Source: Diphasiastrum complanatum (taxonomy: Eukaryota; Streptophyta; Lycopodiopsida; Lycopodiales; Lycopodiaceae). From it: a stretch of 64,000 bases of DNA. The stretch covers positions 46,448,147 to 46,512,146 of the forward strand of contig CM055110.1 in assembly GCA_029204225.1 (NCBI GenBank), read 5' to 3'. The position numbers and the translations under genes are program-made. Under the pieces are notes generated by a model. The model ran no database searches and was not told the origin of the DNA. It was given only the letters and a program-made list of their open reading frames with translations. Of the stretch, positions 46,791-58,049 are shown in pieces (position 1 is the first letter of the stretch; each line of letters starts with the position of its first letter).

Positions 46791-47156
46791 ATGGCAAAGC
46801 GCATACCACCGAAGCCCGAGGGCGAAGCCAGGAGGAAGCTTGAGGAAGATATCCGAAGGCACAACGAGAGGCATCGGAAGCAAGAGGCAGATATCCGAGA
46901 GATGCTGCGACAAACTCGACAGAGAAATCCGGAACCGGAGCCACCCGCCCCCGCTGTAGATCCTGTCCCCGCTGTCGAGCTGGATCTGGATGAGCAGATC
47001 GGAATGAATTTCACACGACGGCAGCTCATCATGGTCAGGGAAAGGGCGACCAGACGTCAGGCTAACCAGGAGGCAGCTCGGGCTAACCGGGAGGCAGAGC
47101 AAGAGCGACAAAACAATGCACCAGACGAGGGCGAGGAGTCAGTGGAGGATCAGTGA
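46791..47156 (+). CDS. Accessory gene of hAT element A3, intact
   Basis: 121 codons, MAKRIPPKPEGEARRKLEED to EESVEDQ, same length and domains as the A2 copy: coiled-coil-like N half, DEQIGMNFTRRQLIMV, and an Arg/Glu helix. It differs by E3K and an Ala-to-Thr change near RERATRR, plus a few silent changes. It keeps the upstream CCAAT units (from 46390) and the TATA-like box (46609-46616). It could be expressed even though its element has no working transposase. Confidence 0.7.
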   Translation: MAKRIPPKPEGEARRKLEEDIRRHNERHRKQEADIREMLRQTRQRNPEPEPPAPAVDPVPAVELDLDEQIGMNFTRRQLIMVRERATRRQANQEAARANREAEQERQNNAPDEGEESVEDQ

Positions 47157-47251
47157 GGGATGTTTAGAATAGATGAGGTCCAGCCGTATGTGGCGGACTG
47201 TTGCTATGTAGTTTTCGGTAGTTTATGGTGCAGCAAATAACTAGATGGCTG

Positions 47252-47673
47252 TGTGTCCTCCACCTATTCACAAGCTCGTTGTCTGTGCATATGGCTCCAG
47301 TAGCCTGCATAGGGTGAAGCAAATGAGCAACTGCATGTATGGGCTTGTGGAAGAAATTCCAACTATCAAGCCACTTCTCTCAGATAGCTAGCATCCTACA
47401 AAGACCAAAACCAGCTAGGGCTGACAAACTGTGCAAGGCGGAAGGCCCTTCTGAAGGGCTCAGAGTCGGTGATGGCAAAGGGCAGGTTCAGCTCGTAAAC
47501 CAGACTGGCCACGGCCTGTGTGGCCTCTCTGTCCATGTGCGGCTGATGCGCGCCGCGAATGGTCTGCTGCACGAGGGCTCTCCCTGGTGGGCGACGGGTG
47601 GTGGACCTCCAGCACGATGCACCAACCGTGACGGGAATGGACGATGACGCGACAGGCTGGGCGCTGGTGGATG
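47252..47673 (-). pseudogene. Chimeric hAT transposase remnants in A3
   Basis: 47412-47673 (minus) repeats A2 exon 1 codons around HMDREATQAVASLVYELNLP. 47252-47411 encodes WNFFHKPIHAVAHLLHP, which aligns with the exon 2 segment WNYFHRSIHSVAHMLHP of A2 but is clearly diverged, so it derives from another hAT lineage. The two pieces lie in the correct relative order on the minus strand with exon joining lost. Confidence 0.72.
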
Positions 47674-47903
47674 TTAGTTGACGGAATTGATCCGTCTGGT
47701 TTCCATCTTTTTTGATGTATTGTGCAGTCTTATATGCCTGAGGGCATGGAAAAGACATCTCAGGCATAGAAAAGACATTAATAAAGCCTCTCTCTCCCTC
47801 TCCCTCTCCCTCTCCCTCTCCCTCTCCCTCTCGCTCTCTCTCTCTCTCTCTCCCTCTCCCTCTCCCTCTCCCTCTCCCTCTCCCTCTCCCTCTCCCTCTC
47901 CCT

Positions 47904-47934
<31 letters not shown>

Positions 47935-47935
47935 A
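47674..47935 (+). mobile_element. 5'-truncated LINE 3' end with a (CTCTCC)n tail
   Basis: About 100 bp ending cttatatgcctgagggcatg, gaaaagacattaataaag, followed by (CTCTCC)n/(CT)n to about 47935. The same end sequence occurs reversed at 52690-52735 next to its own (GGGAGA)n. It inserted into the A3 transposase remnant. Confidence 0.65.
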
Positions 47936-48642
<707 letters not shown>

Positions 48643-48660
48643 GGGGTAGCGCGGCGTGGC

Positions 48661-49050
48661 ATGTTTTCTGTTTTTTTTTTTTTAAATGCGTCCGGGTCCC
48701 TAACGCTGGACGCGTCCAGCCCAAAAAAAAAAAAAATTTAAAATGGGCGCTCCAGACCCCGCGCTTGGTGGTCAGACATAGACGCGCCCGGGCGGGCGCG
48801 GACGCAAAATGGCCGCGCTCGGCCCGGACCCTCGCTCAGTCCATATATATATATAATATCCGACATGAGGGTCCGGGCCGAAGTGCCCGCATCCGCGTCC
48901 GACACCCGGACCCGGATGTGTCCGACCCCCTGACGCGGGATCGGAGGCGTCCTTTTTTTTTTGGGCTGGACGCGTCCAGCGTCCGGACGCGGACGTGTCC
49001 GAGGCCCAGAACGCGTCCAGGCCTCGAACGCGTTTTTTTTTTTAAAAAAA
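48661..49050. mobile_element. GGACGCGTCC-rich terminal sequences of the B-type hAT family
   Basis: Dense GC palindromes (ggacgcgtccagc at 48708 and 48968, ggcgggcgcggacgc, gtccggacgcggacgtgtcc) alternate with A/T runs. An inverted pair, ggcccggaccctc (48821) and gagggtccgggcc (48867), faces across a short (TA)n tract, as if two ends abut. It lies just upstream of the B-type transposase. Similar words occur at 15380-15512. Confidence 0.55.
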
Positions 49051-49114
49051 AAAAAACAAAAGGAAGCGGGCCCTGCGGACAGGGCGCAGAACCCGACTGC
49101 AACGAAAGAAGGCA

Positions 49115-49273
49115 AAAGAGGGAGAGAGAGAGTGAGTGGGAGAGGCATAGAGAGAGAGAGAGAAAGAGAGAGATATGGTGTTTGTGTGGGTGTGTGTGAT
49201 GAGTTGTGTGTGTGTGTGTGTGTGTGAAAAGATATTGTTGATTTGTGTGCATACAGTTGTGTGTGTCTGGCGA

Positions 49274-49365
<92 letters not shown>

Positions 49366-49517
49366 TGAGGGACGGAGAGGATTTGTGTGTGTGAGTTTAG
49401 GATTTAGGTTTAAGGGTTCTTGGGTTTGGGGTTTAGGGTTTAGGGTTTAGGGTAGGGAGAGATTGGATTTGCGTGCTTCTGTGTGTGTGCGCGTGAGAGA
49501 GAGAGAGAGAGAGAGAG
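49115..49517 (+). promoter_or_regulatory. GA/GT microsatellite leader of the B-type transposase
   Basis: GA runs, then (GT)n at 49197-49227 and 49276-49314, (GA)n at 49315-49362 and a final (GA)n ending directly at the ATG (49518). GA repeats bind GAGA factors (BBR/BPC) in plants; use as a promoter or 5' UTR here is inferred. Confidence 0.45.
49432..49452 (+). repeat. Interstitial plant telomere-type repeat (TTTAGGG)3
   Basis: Three perfect TTTAGGG units, with degenerate gtttaagg and gggtttgggg just upstream, inside the leader of the B-type hAT. Confidence 0.85.
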
Positions 49518-52202
49518 ATGGCTGCTCGTCCCATTTGGGATGAGGTGGAGGTGATGCCCGACAAAAAGTGGCGCTGCCCTTTTGTCGAAGGCAGTTCACA
49601 GGGAACGCCTCTCGAGTTCGAGCACATCTGGGGGGGTTGCGAGTCCGACCCACGGGGGGACGCTACGGGATCGGCATTTGTATGGTCATCCCCGCTACGG
49701 AGAGGGCTCGCATTATCGAGACATATTTTGAGCTAGCTGCTGAGCCCGGCGAGCCGTCCACAGATGCCACGGACTCTATTTCTACTGGTACACCCACTGT
49801 CACCGCCCCTGCCACTGGTACACCCAGCGCCACCGCCCCCACCGTCGTATCTGCACCCGCCACCGCCGCTGCATCCGCACCCGCCACCACCTCCGCCTCC
49901 GCCTCCGCCTCCGCCACAGCCACAGCCACCCGTACCCCCTCCGCCAGTACTCCCCATGGATCCACAGCCTCCACTGCTGCACCTACGCCTCTGCCATCAC
50001 CGTCAAATCTGCACGGCCCGTCCACATCTTCCGCTTCCGCACCTGCACCTATGCCACCACCTCCAGATCCGCATCGTCCATCCACATCCTCCCAGCCATC
50101 CACATCCCGAGGCAGCAGACAGATGTCCATGCCGGGATCTTTCAGAGAGGGGCAGCACAGAGAGGCCACCAGGACCATAGCACAGATGTTCTATGACCTG
50201 AACCTCCCCTTTATCATGGCATCATCCCGCATCTTTTGAGAGGCTATCTCGAAAGTTGCAGTCTGCGGGCCCGGCTACACACCACCCACAACCGACGCAC
50301 TACGAGGCCCTTTGCTCTAGGACCGGGTTGCATCAGTCAGAGAGAGACTGGCCGCACTGCACGAGGCTTGGGATAGATACAGCTGTTCCATCATGGCTGA
50401 TGGGTGGACTGATCGTCGCAGACGTCCACTCATCAACGTGATTGTTGTTACGGTTCCATGTTCCTGCGCAACATCGACGCCACCGAGGCAGGGAGAGTGC
50501 ACTCGGCCGAGTACATTTACGGCATCATTCGTGCAGCGATAGAGGAGGTCGGGCCACAGCGCGTTGTCCAGGTATAATCTTCTTTCATTGGTTGCTTGGT
50601 CATTTACTGCTTAATGTATAGTTCTGCGTAGTTTTCAATTGATTGCAATGTGTTTCCAAGCTGTGAACTGATCGTGTGAACGTATCGCGAAAGGTTGTGA
50701 CGGACAATGCGTCCAACTGCCGCAGTATGGGGGAGCTTCTTATGGCAGACTACCCCTCCATTGTCTGGACTCCATGTGCCGCACACTCACTGAACCTCCT
50801 CCTGCATTCCATCGGGCGCCTGCCTTGGGTCAGTGACATTCTCACGAGGGCACTTGCGGTTGTGGACTTCGTCACATGCAAGCGCCGCATGACGGCCCTT
50901 TTCCGCACATTCAGCAGGTAAGCTGCTACGATTTTTTTGGCTCGTTCAAGATGCTTCTTTATTTTTTGTTCGTTTCATGTGTGCCTCTCATTCCGTTTGT
51001 CAATGCAGGTTTCAAAGCGAGAGGCAATACGACAATGCACAGCTGCGTGCGGACTGGTTCGCATACATCCGCCTCCTCAGCAGCGACACTGGGTTCCGCA
51101 GCAGGCTCGAGGTGCAGAGGCTCGGTTACAGGTAAACTCGATCTATCGTACGCTGTCGTTCGTTCAATTTCCCTACGCGGGCTCAAGTGTACTCAAGCAT
51201 ATCGTTGCTCAACTGCAGGCACTCTCTGGGGCTGTTCGGTGAGGACCTTGCACATGTTCGAGAGAACAGGCTCTTGCCTGTATCATGGTGGGAGAGCTAC
51301 GGTGCCGGGTAGCCAGACCTGAGGACGCTCGCGCTCTTAGTCCTTTCACAAGTATGTTGTCTAATCTCATTCATCCAAGCAGTTTTCGCATTTTCTCTAC
51401 AAGGTCGATACTCACTCGAGTTGTTGCCAATTAATGCAGGACTGTTCTGCTTGCGTGTGCGAGTGGAACTGGTCAGTGTTCAGCCTTGTTCACACGAACA
51501 GGCGGAACCGTCTGATGACGGAGCGATGCAATGACCTGGTGTACTGCAACACCAACACCAGCCTGGTTCGACGCATCACGAAGAGCATGAGGGCAGGAGG
51601 CGCACGCGCCCTACTACTGCAGGTATATTTTGTTGCTCTGTCGTTTTGCTTTCATATTGGTTTAAGACATTCAGTTTAGTGCCCTCACGGTTGCTTCGGC
51701 TATTCTCACGAATGATTGACTTGTGCAGGTCAATCCCGATGAGTGCCTGGTTGCAGCGGCAGATCAAGAGCCAGAGCCAGAGGTTGATCCAGACGATGTC
51801 GCTCGGCGTGCTCTGCGGGGTGAGCCCGAGGATGATGCCGATGCCGATGAGACCACCACCCTCCCTGCTGACGTTCCATTGCCCTCCTCTGATGATGAGC
51901 CCACATATGATTCAGACGAGACGGTTGACCTAGCAGGGGATGGTCCACGTGCCCCACCCAGTACCCCCACATCACGCCCCCTTTCCGATGATGGCTGGTC
52001 AGAGTTTGCGAGGGAGACAGAGGCTGCTGCCCAGAGACAGATAGAGCAGAGACGACTCAGAGCATCACAGGCAGGCAGTTCTTCCCAGAGACCCCCCCAT
52101 GGCAGAGGGAGACCCCCAGGCAGGAGTGTACCACAGAGGGTTCCTTCCGACAGACCCAAAGGCAGGCCAGCCAAGAGGGGACGCACTGATGATTTTTTCT
52201 AG
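49518..52202 (+). pseudogene. B-type hAT transposase, six exons, broken
   Basis: Starts MAARPIWDEVEVMPDKKWRC. Exons by GT-AG borders: 49518-50571, 50694-50917, 51009-51131, 51219-51351, 51440-51622, 51729-52202. A BED finger (WRCPF, CRRQFTGNASRVRAHL) is cut by loss of one T in a T-run near 49580. Core motifs MADGWTD, EYIYGIIRAA, VVTDNASNC and TPCAAHSLNLLLHS, and the dimerisation motif CEWNWSVFSLVHTNRRNRL, are present. The tail has AT-hook-like GRGRPPGR and KGRPAKRGR and ends TDDFF. Further damage: frame changes near 50240-50460 and a stop near 51309. It is related to the A-type protein but shares no DNA-level identity. No accessory gene was found after it. Confidence 0.85.
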
Positions 52203-52498
52203 TCGTCTCTTGGCAGGCGTTGGCCTAGACTTAGAGGAGTCCCAGATGCCTCCAGACTCCCAGCCAAACTTTGTATTTGACACCCCCGCAGATGCACCTG
52301 GCACGCAGAGGGATGATTTTTTTAGCACAGACTTGTAGATACTAATACACACTTTAGCATCATGTACAGTGGCATCAGATGAGATGTATACATTTTTTTA
52401 CAGTATATTTGTGTCATGGCTAATTTATCGTGGTTGCTTACAAATGGTTAACTCTGTGAAATTTGAATGGTTAGTCAGAAATGGTTTGCACCGTGCAA

Positions 52499-52500
<2 letters not shown>

Positions 52501-52574
<74 letters not shown>

Positions 52575-52690
52575 AGGGAGAGGGAGAGGGAGAGGGAGAG
52601 GGAGAGGGAGAGGGAGAGGGAGAGGGAGAGGGAGAGGGAGAGGGAGAGGGAGAGGGAGAGGGAGAGGGACAGAAAGAAAGAAAGAAAGAA
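52501..52690. repeat. (GA)n-(GGGAGA)n-(GAAA)n tail of the adjoining LINE
   Basis: About 60 bp of GA, about 105 bp of GGGAGA and a short AAAG block. On the minus strand it lies at the 3' end of the LINE, in the same position as the CTCTCC tail at 47776-47935. Confidence 0.92.
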
Positions 52691-54120
52691 ATCTTTATTA
52701 ATGTCTTTTCCATGCCAAAAGGCATATAAGACTAGTAAATGTACATGTCAAGTATGTGGTAACAATGGGAGCGTATGAAACGTCTCCAAAACGGTAACAT
52801 AAATAACAAATCTAAAGCTATGAACTGAAATAGATGTGATGATATATGAAACATGTGGGAGCATGTATATTGCTAAAAGTCATGAGTGGGGTACGACACT
52901 ATCATCCAATCATGTCCTGCTGATGCTGTAAAAGGATGTAATGCGGGCCGCATGGAGGGCCACTGGTGGTCGCTGACGTCGTCTAGGAGGGTGAAGAGGT
53001 CTCCTCGTGGTAAGTCAAGTAGCTCGTGCTGCAACATGGGTATGTGTGGGGCACTATCTCCGATCTCTATGGGCAGGTAAGTCATCATCACCATCATCAT
53101 CATCATCAAATACTAGGTCTCGTCCTCTCCTCCTGGAGAAGAAAGAAGTGATCTGAGGCTGAGAAACATGACTCTGCTGGGCTGTCTGACACAGCCCCTG
53201 TCGTAGTATAAACATCTCCCGTATCATGAATGCGGCGCATCTGGAGTCCTCATAGGCTAGGAGGGATCGTAGGGTGACGGGTGTGTCACGGAACAAACAG
53301 TGGTATCTCCCTCTGATCTTGTAATATACTGGGCACCTAAAGATAAAGTGCTCCTCTGATTCCACCTCATCCAAGGAGCATAACTGACAAATCCACTCCG
53401 CTCTCGGGATACCCTGGAATCTCCCAGTCTCAATAGCCAACTGATGTGATGATACGCGAAGCTGGCCCAATGTAAATCTGAAGCAGTGTGATAACCCTGA
53501 GTCCAAATAGTGTGGCAAAACTGGGAACCCTGCAATGTCAAGCTCAATAAAGTGAGTCCAATAATAGTCGGGTTTAACCCTTCGCTGTCGCCTCCAAGTA
53601 TGATCGAGGTATGCCCGATATAAGACGCGCCTGATATACTGATGAGTACCTGAGGGGAGCTCTGTAATGTGGATACCAAATGACTCAAGGAGGAAGTGGG
53701 ATGCCTAGGAGAACCACGACAGTCGATAGCCCTGGTCATGACGTGAGTGTGAGGAAACAAGTGCTATCTGTGTATATCCCAATATCTGCATCGGGCAGAG
53801 CCTGGACTCTCTGAATATATGTGATAAGATGTAAAGCGGCATCTATCTGAATGGGTGGAACGGCAAACTCTGCAAGAAGGATCTCGTGCGGAACCGAGGG
53901 CTTCGCCCAAATCATACGAGCTAACATAGTGGTCTGTAATCGTGAAATGCTGGCCCAGTGTGATGACGAGAGACCAGTACACCATGTCTCTGCTGCATAC
54001 ATGGCAGTGGGGGTGACAATAGTATCAAAAAGTCTACACTTACTACGAGCATCTCTGATGAGCTTCCTGAAGCAGAACCGCTCAAGCTGAACAAGAGAGA
54101 CCAGCACATCTGCATCTCAT
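52691..54120 (-). pseudogene. LINE, 5'-truncated, C-terminal part of ORF2
   Basis: Minus strand: LFDTIVTPTAMYAAETWCTG near 54000, HEILLAEFAVPPIQID near 53880, VLYRAYLDHTWRRQRRVKPD near 53600. These are followed by LGQLRVSSHQLAIETGRFQG and the C-terminal CQLCSLDEVESEEHFIFRCP knuckle (near 53390-53330). The frame then runs to an Asp-rich end coded by CAT repeats, with a stop near 53054. Two or more frameshifts join these parts. The RT catalytic core and endonuclease are missing, as expected for a truncated insertion. The 3' end is ttaataaag plus microsatellite. Confidence 0.82.
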
Positions 54121-54411
54121 TCATAACATATGCATCATGTTCAACCATTTAACATAACATGCTAAACCCGACACCCCAAATAACATAACACCCTAAACCC
54201 TAACAAATCATCCTAAACCCACAACCCCACAGCCATAACCATCAAAACAAGCCACAAGCATAATCATCATAACCACATCCATAAACATCATCAACCCCAC
54301 CCACGTACGTCCTCATTGTGTCGTAGACATTGCACCACAGGTATGTGCAGATTCAACATCAAAGCTGCACTTGTGTAGCATACACTTAAACCTGCGTAGA
54401 ATGTATTATTG
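54121..54411. other. CA-rich spacer with telomere-like words
   Basis: Contains aaccctaaaccctaac and similar degenerate ccctaaa words near 54175-54225. No gene seen. Confidence 0.55.
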
Positions 54412-55041
54412 GTCCAGGAATACAGTCCACTGGTTCGTGAAGCGGGTACGTACCCAAGGGACCGAGCCTGGCTCGATTCGGGCATCGTCCGGTCAAAATG
54501 GCCGTTCGACGGGTTAGAAACGCAATTAGGTCAGTCGAAATGGACTAATTTTGCAGCTATTTGTCTGACGGTCCCGTTTCTCCAAACGGGATCCGTTTCA
54601 AGTGTCGTCCGTTTCGGCCAGCGGACAACCTCGATAGGAACCTGTGGGAGCAGACGGGATGAGGACCGGACGGACGGCAGGCCCAATACGTCCTTCCGAA
54701 GTTCGTCGTCAAACAGGCTTCGGAGACACTTTGCCGGGATGGGACCTGAAAACATTCAGAATTGACAGAATGGTCCGGGAATACAATCCAACGATTCGTG
54801 ATCCCGATACGATCTCAAGTAACCGAGCCTGACTCGATTCGGGTGTCGTCGGTCAAAATGGCCGTTCGACGGGACAGAAACGCAATTAGGTCACGTGAAA
54901 TGGACTAGTTTAGCAGGTCTCTGTCCGACGGCCCAGTTTCTCCAAACAGGCTTCGTTTTAGGTGCCGTCCGTTTCGGCCAACCGACGACCTCGCCAGGAA
55001 GTTGTGGGAGCAGACAGGACGAGGAACGAACGGACGGCCTG
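54412..55041. repeat. Diverged tandem pair, about 360-bp period
   Basis: Unit 1 (54412-54683) and unit 2 (54771-55041) share aatacagtccac, gaccgagcctggctcgattcgg, tcaaaatggccgttcgacgg, aacgcaattaggtca, gtccgtttcggcca and tgtgggagcagac. Moderate divergence. No coding; origin unknown. Confidence 0.82.
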
Positions 55042-56127
55042 CAGTGAATGAAACAGTTTTGCATAAGTAATTATTAGGCTGTTGAAGTTCATCCGGGGGG
55101 AAACCGATCACAGCATATAAGACAGAGTACTGTGTAGGCTTGTGCTGACAGAGGTAGCTATACCTCTTGCATGATGGTCGATCATGTGGTCCCTTGTAGT
55201 GAATGGCATAGATCTTTTTTCACTCTTCTGGTGTCCATTAAGAGTTCACTGTTGTTTGTAGGAGACCCTTTGTTTCAAGGATGTGTCTACTATATGTTTC
55301 ATGTTCAGCTGATGTGATTGTGTTCAGGTCATTGTACGAGATTGATCAACAATGGGTTGTCCTTTGTGATGCTTAAATAATGATTTGCTCATAACTTTCT
55401 CCCTGAAAATACAATTGTAAAGGAGGTGCTTACTATGCCACATGACTCATTCTCATCATATCCAAGGTTGCTTTAGACAAAGAGGTATTTGAAATCCGAA
55501 ATTTGTTTTGATCCCTCAATTCCCATTCATACTGCATAATGAATATCTAACCTTGATCAAACCAAGCAATTTTGTGGCTGATGCTCTGTAAGAAGTCAAG
55601 TAATTGCTTGATAATTACAAGCAAGATAGTATAAATAAATCATCTGAGGCCCAGCCTTCTTTTGTCTTGCTAGTTTAGTAGGTGATTCTCAACTATTTAA
55701 GTGGATCAAAGCATGGTCCACATTTCGTATGTTGCAGAAGTTTTCATAAACCTACGAGTAAAGGCAGTTTCAACATATAATTCATATGTTCCTAGCAATA
55801 AGGAAAGAGGTTCATTCGCCCCAGATTAGGGTGAGCGGTAATGTGTACCTAGCATAAGGTCTTTAAGACCCATATTTGAATTTCAAAAACTCTAAATAGA
55901 TTTCCCTCCAGAATTCATCACATATGCATTGCAGATGTGCTCAGATAAGTTGCATGAGACTAGCTCTTAGAATTTTTAAAAAAATGCCATTACTATCTTA
56001 AATGTTATTTCATTTCACATTACCTAGAAAGAGAGTAATACGTAGATTAACCTTCTCCCACATGGAAGTAGACAAGCATCAAGAACTGCAACTACTGAAT
56101 GAAGCCCGCAAGATAAGGAAGACTCAC
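55042..56127. other. TAF5 intron, nothing recognised
   Basis: No repeat, frame or element signature found between the tandem pair and the exon at 56128. Confidence 0.5.
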
Positions 56128-56204
56128 CTGTACATCCCACACTGGATAATTATGGCCTTTGTAACAGACAAGGTTCGCATTAAGCTTGTTACTCCATAAT
56201 CGAA
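56128..56204 (-). CDS. TAF5: TAF5 internal exon (WD40 repeat 2/3)
   Basis: A 77-bp exon on the minus strand encodes RLWSNKLNANLVCYKGHNYP and VWDVQ, almost the textbook plant TAF5 sequence. The acceptor is tttcag, the donor CAG|gtgagt. The first two bases complete a valine codon begun in the previous exon, giving CTVRLW. It ends in phase 0. It is followed by a 22.4-kb intron before the next exon at 33701-33585. That intron holds the two A-type hAT elements, the B-type hAT, a LINE and a miniature LTR element. Confidence 0.92.
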
Positions 56205-56471
56205 CTGAAAGATGCAACCAATTCTAGAGTCAAGCTCGTTATCAAAAAGATACTTACACCAACTTTAACTGGACATCGAAGTTGAATGAAACAAAGTACA
56301 TGAGAGATCAAATGCACAATGCAACAGCTCAATTGTACTCATGAAATTTCAAGCACTTTGTCCACTTGCACTAGGACTACTGCATTTACTCTAATCAAGG
56401 TGATCTGGGCATCTACCAATGTGGTCAACAAATTCCAACTAAACACAGTTGGAGAAAGAAATCGGGCCGAC

Positions 56472-56666
56472 CTGTGCAATCTGCTGATGCAGAGAGGATG
56501 AAGTCACCATCAGGACTAAAGTTAGCTGCATATACTGGGCCAGCATGCCCAATGAGATGACTGTACTGTGTATTCTTAGTGTCAATAGCAACACCTTGCC
56601 CCTGAGGCTGATTTTTTCCACCACTTTCGCCTCCAGTTCCTGCTTTTAAGATCTTGTGAGTATAAT
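56472..56666 (-). CDS. TAF5: TAF5 internal exon (WD40 repeat 2)
   Basis: A 195-bp exon on the minus strand. The ttgtag acceptor leads into DYTHKILKAGTGGESGG, a Gly/Gln-rich linker, and then LIGHAGPVYAANFSPDGDFI and LSASADCT, a clear WD40 blade (GH dipeptide, FSPDG turn). Two bases open the exon and one base closes it, matching the exons on both sides. The donor, CACAG|gtcggc, is weaker than the others in this gene but still GT. The linker between blades 1 and 2 is a normal variable loop of TAF5. No stop or frameshift is seen, so the exon looks functional. Confidence 0.9.
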
Positions 56667-56954
56667 CTACAAGAATAGGTTGAACATTTGCCTGAGTCTA
56701 CCGGCATCAGACACTAAAATCAATTTCAGGGAGCAAACGCTATCACTTCACAAATTGATCTTACAACATAGTAACTGATAAACCAGTAGAAGAACTTTGA
56801 CAGATCACTATCTTTGCATCAATTGAACCTGTTAATATTTCTGAAAAGAGATTAATCTTATAGACACATTCCCTGTCACAAGCAAATACAAGGCCAAAAG
56901 AAGAGACAGCCTTCTGCAAAAGACACAAAAAAGGGTGAAGCCAGAAGATCTAAC

Positions 56955-57000
56955 CTTCTGATGAGATGTAGTGCTCTCCCATTTTGGCCATGTCCCAAAC
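56955..57000 (-). CDS. TAF5: TAF5 internal exon (WD40)
   Basis: A 46-bp exon on the minus strand encodes VWDMAKMGEHYISSE plus one base of the next codon. The acceptor is atgcag and the donor GAAG|gttaga. It joins in frame to the exon at 62903 to give SSLKVWDMAK, a signature of plant TAF5 WD40 repeat 1. It is separated from the upstream exon by a 5.9-kb intron that carries the Copia-3 element and two LTR relics. Downstream, the intron is only 288 bp. The exon is very short but its phase agrees with both neighbours, which is the main reason to believe it. Confidence 0.88.
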
Positions 57001-57207
57001 CTGCATACAACAAAGCATTTCTCAACTGAATGGGCAGCAGAAATAAGAATCAAATAATCTCTTTATAACAATATGGCTGCATTTTCCTGACATTTTTAAA
57101 GTAACATTGCAACAAGGAAATCCTTCACAAAGCTCAGGGATTGATGATCTGGGATCGGACTGACACTTTTTAAGGAGTGCTGGAAATCGAAACGTGCTCT
57201 TATACCT

Positions 57208-57583
57208 TGTTGGAAATTGGAATTTGTCATGGATGCTCACAAGAACATGGCAAGCACGTCAAGAAGAAGCTCAAAAGTAGGCTCTCCCCAGACTCAGCAG
57301 TATATATATTTCAGTACCTCGAGTAGTGAGCTAGGTCCGTATTTCAAGCTTTTCAAGGTCAGTGGTACTTATGAGGGACCACCGGATCACATTATTGGAT
57401 AATCTAACAAAGAAGGGCCTAAGTAGCTCGAGATTATGGTAGGGCCCCTAGACATACTTAAGGGGACTGATGTGAATTGTAACAAACAAATATGATGACG
57501 ATTTTGTTTTGTACATGACTCTATAAATGCCATGGTCAAACAAAAGGACATTACACTTCTAAGACCTAAACACCCCTGCAACA
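57208..57583 (-). repeat. Copia-type LTR relic
   Basis: Minus strand: TGTTGCAGGGGTG...CCAATTTCCAACA, followed by aaggtataagagcacg, a decayed tRNA-Met primer site. The segment around gctcacaagaacatg, taagtagctcg and cctagacat is repeated at 62545-62780. No internal region remains before the TAF5 exon at 57000. 57584-58049 shows nothing further. Confidence 0.6.
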
Positions 57584-58049
57584 CCCCCCTACCTCTTCAA
57601 AGCCTAAAAACCATGTGTTCTAAATGCAAAAGTAAAACCTCAAAGTTGTCTCTAGACTTATCATAAAGTGATTCTATCTCAATTATAAGAAGCAAATCCT
57701 GCTCCACATCTTTCAGGTTGTTTCCTTGTCATTGTCAACTTTCAAACACTAAGCTTATTCAATTATTTCAAGGGTCTCTCGTATCACTCAGCTTTCCTCT
57801 ATTGTGTCATTTAATACCCTTTTGAGACTCCTATTCTGATGATAGATTGGAATAATTACCTGTTTTTCCTCTTGGCTTCAGAAATGAAATACAATACTTT
57901 TACAGGAATAATAGCAATGAGAACTGCCACTCAACTTGTCACATGAAACTTTTTTATTGTCGTAACCCTGCCTGCCCTTACTCTGTTCCGGAGATCCTAT
58001 AGCAGCAAGATTTTGACTTCCAGTTCTTGTCATATGCATAGGTGTAAAT

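Larger units (their letters stand above)
46142..47673 (-). mobile_element. hAT element A3: internally deleted, rearranged derivative
   Basis: Begins CATAGTACC at 46142 and matches the A2 accessory end (39885-40994) closely up to 47251. The rest of the transposase gene is missing. It is replaced by 47252-47411 (from a different hAT) and 47412-47673 (copy of A2 exon 1 sequence). A LINE tail then truncates it. The (TA)nC(AT)n flank is also shared with A2, so A3 may descend from a duplicated A2-like copy rather than an independent insertion. Confidence 0.75.

Noticed and set aside
39853-47251. The 1.13-kb direct repeats around A2 taken as LTRs of a retrotransposon
   Set aside because: They contain the hAT accessory gene and terminus, lack a primer site or purine tract, and the enclosed protein is a hAT transposase with CATAG...CTATG ends just inside.
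49432-49452. True telomere or chromosome end
   Set aside because: Only three units, inside a transposon leader, with genic sequence on both sides.
49568-50239. Reading the 223-codon frame as a complete small protein
   Set aside because: It is the B-type transposase N-terminal exon after a one-base loss in a T-run; the BED finger is continued from the frame starting at 49518.
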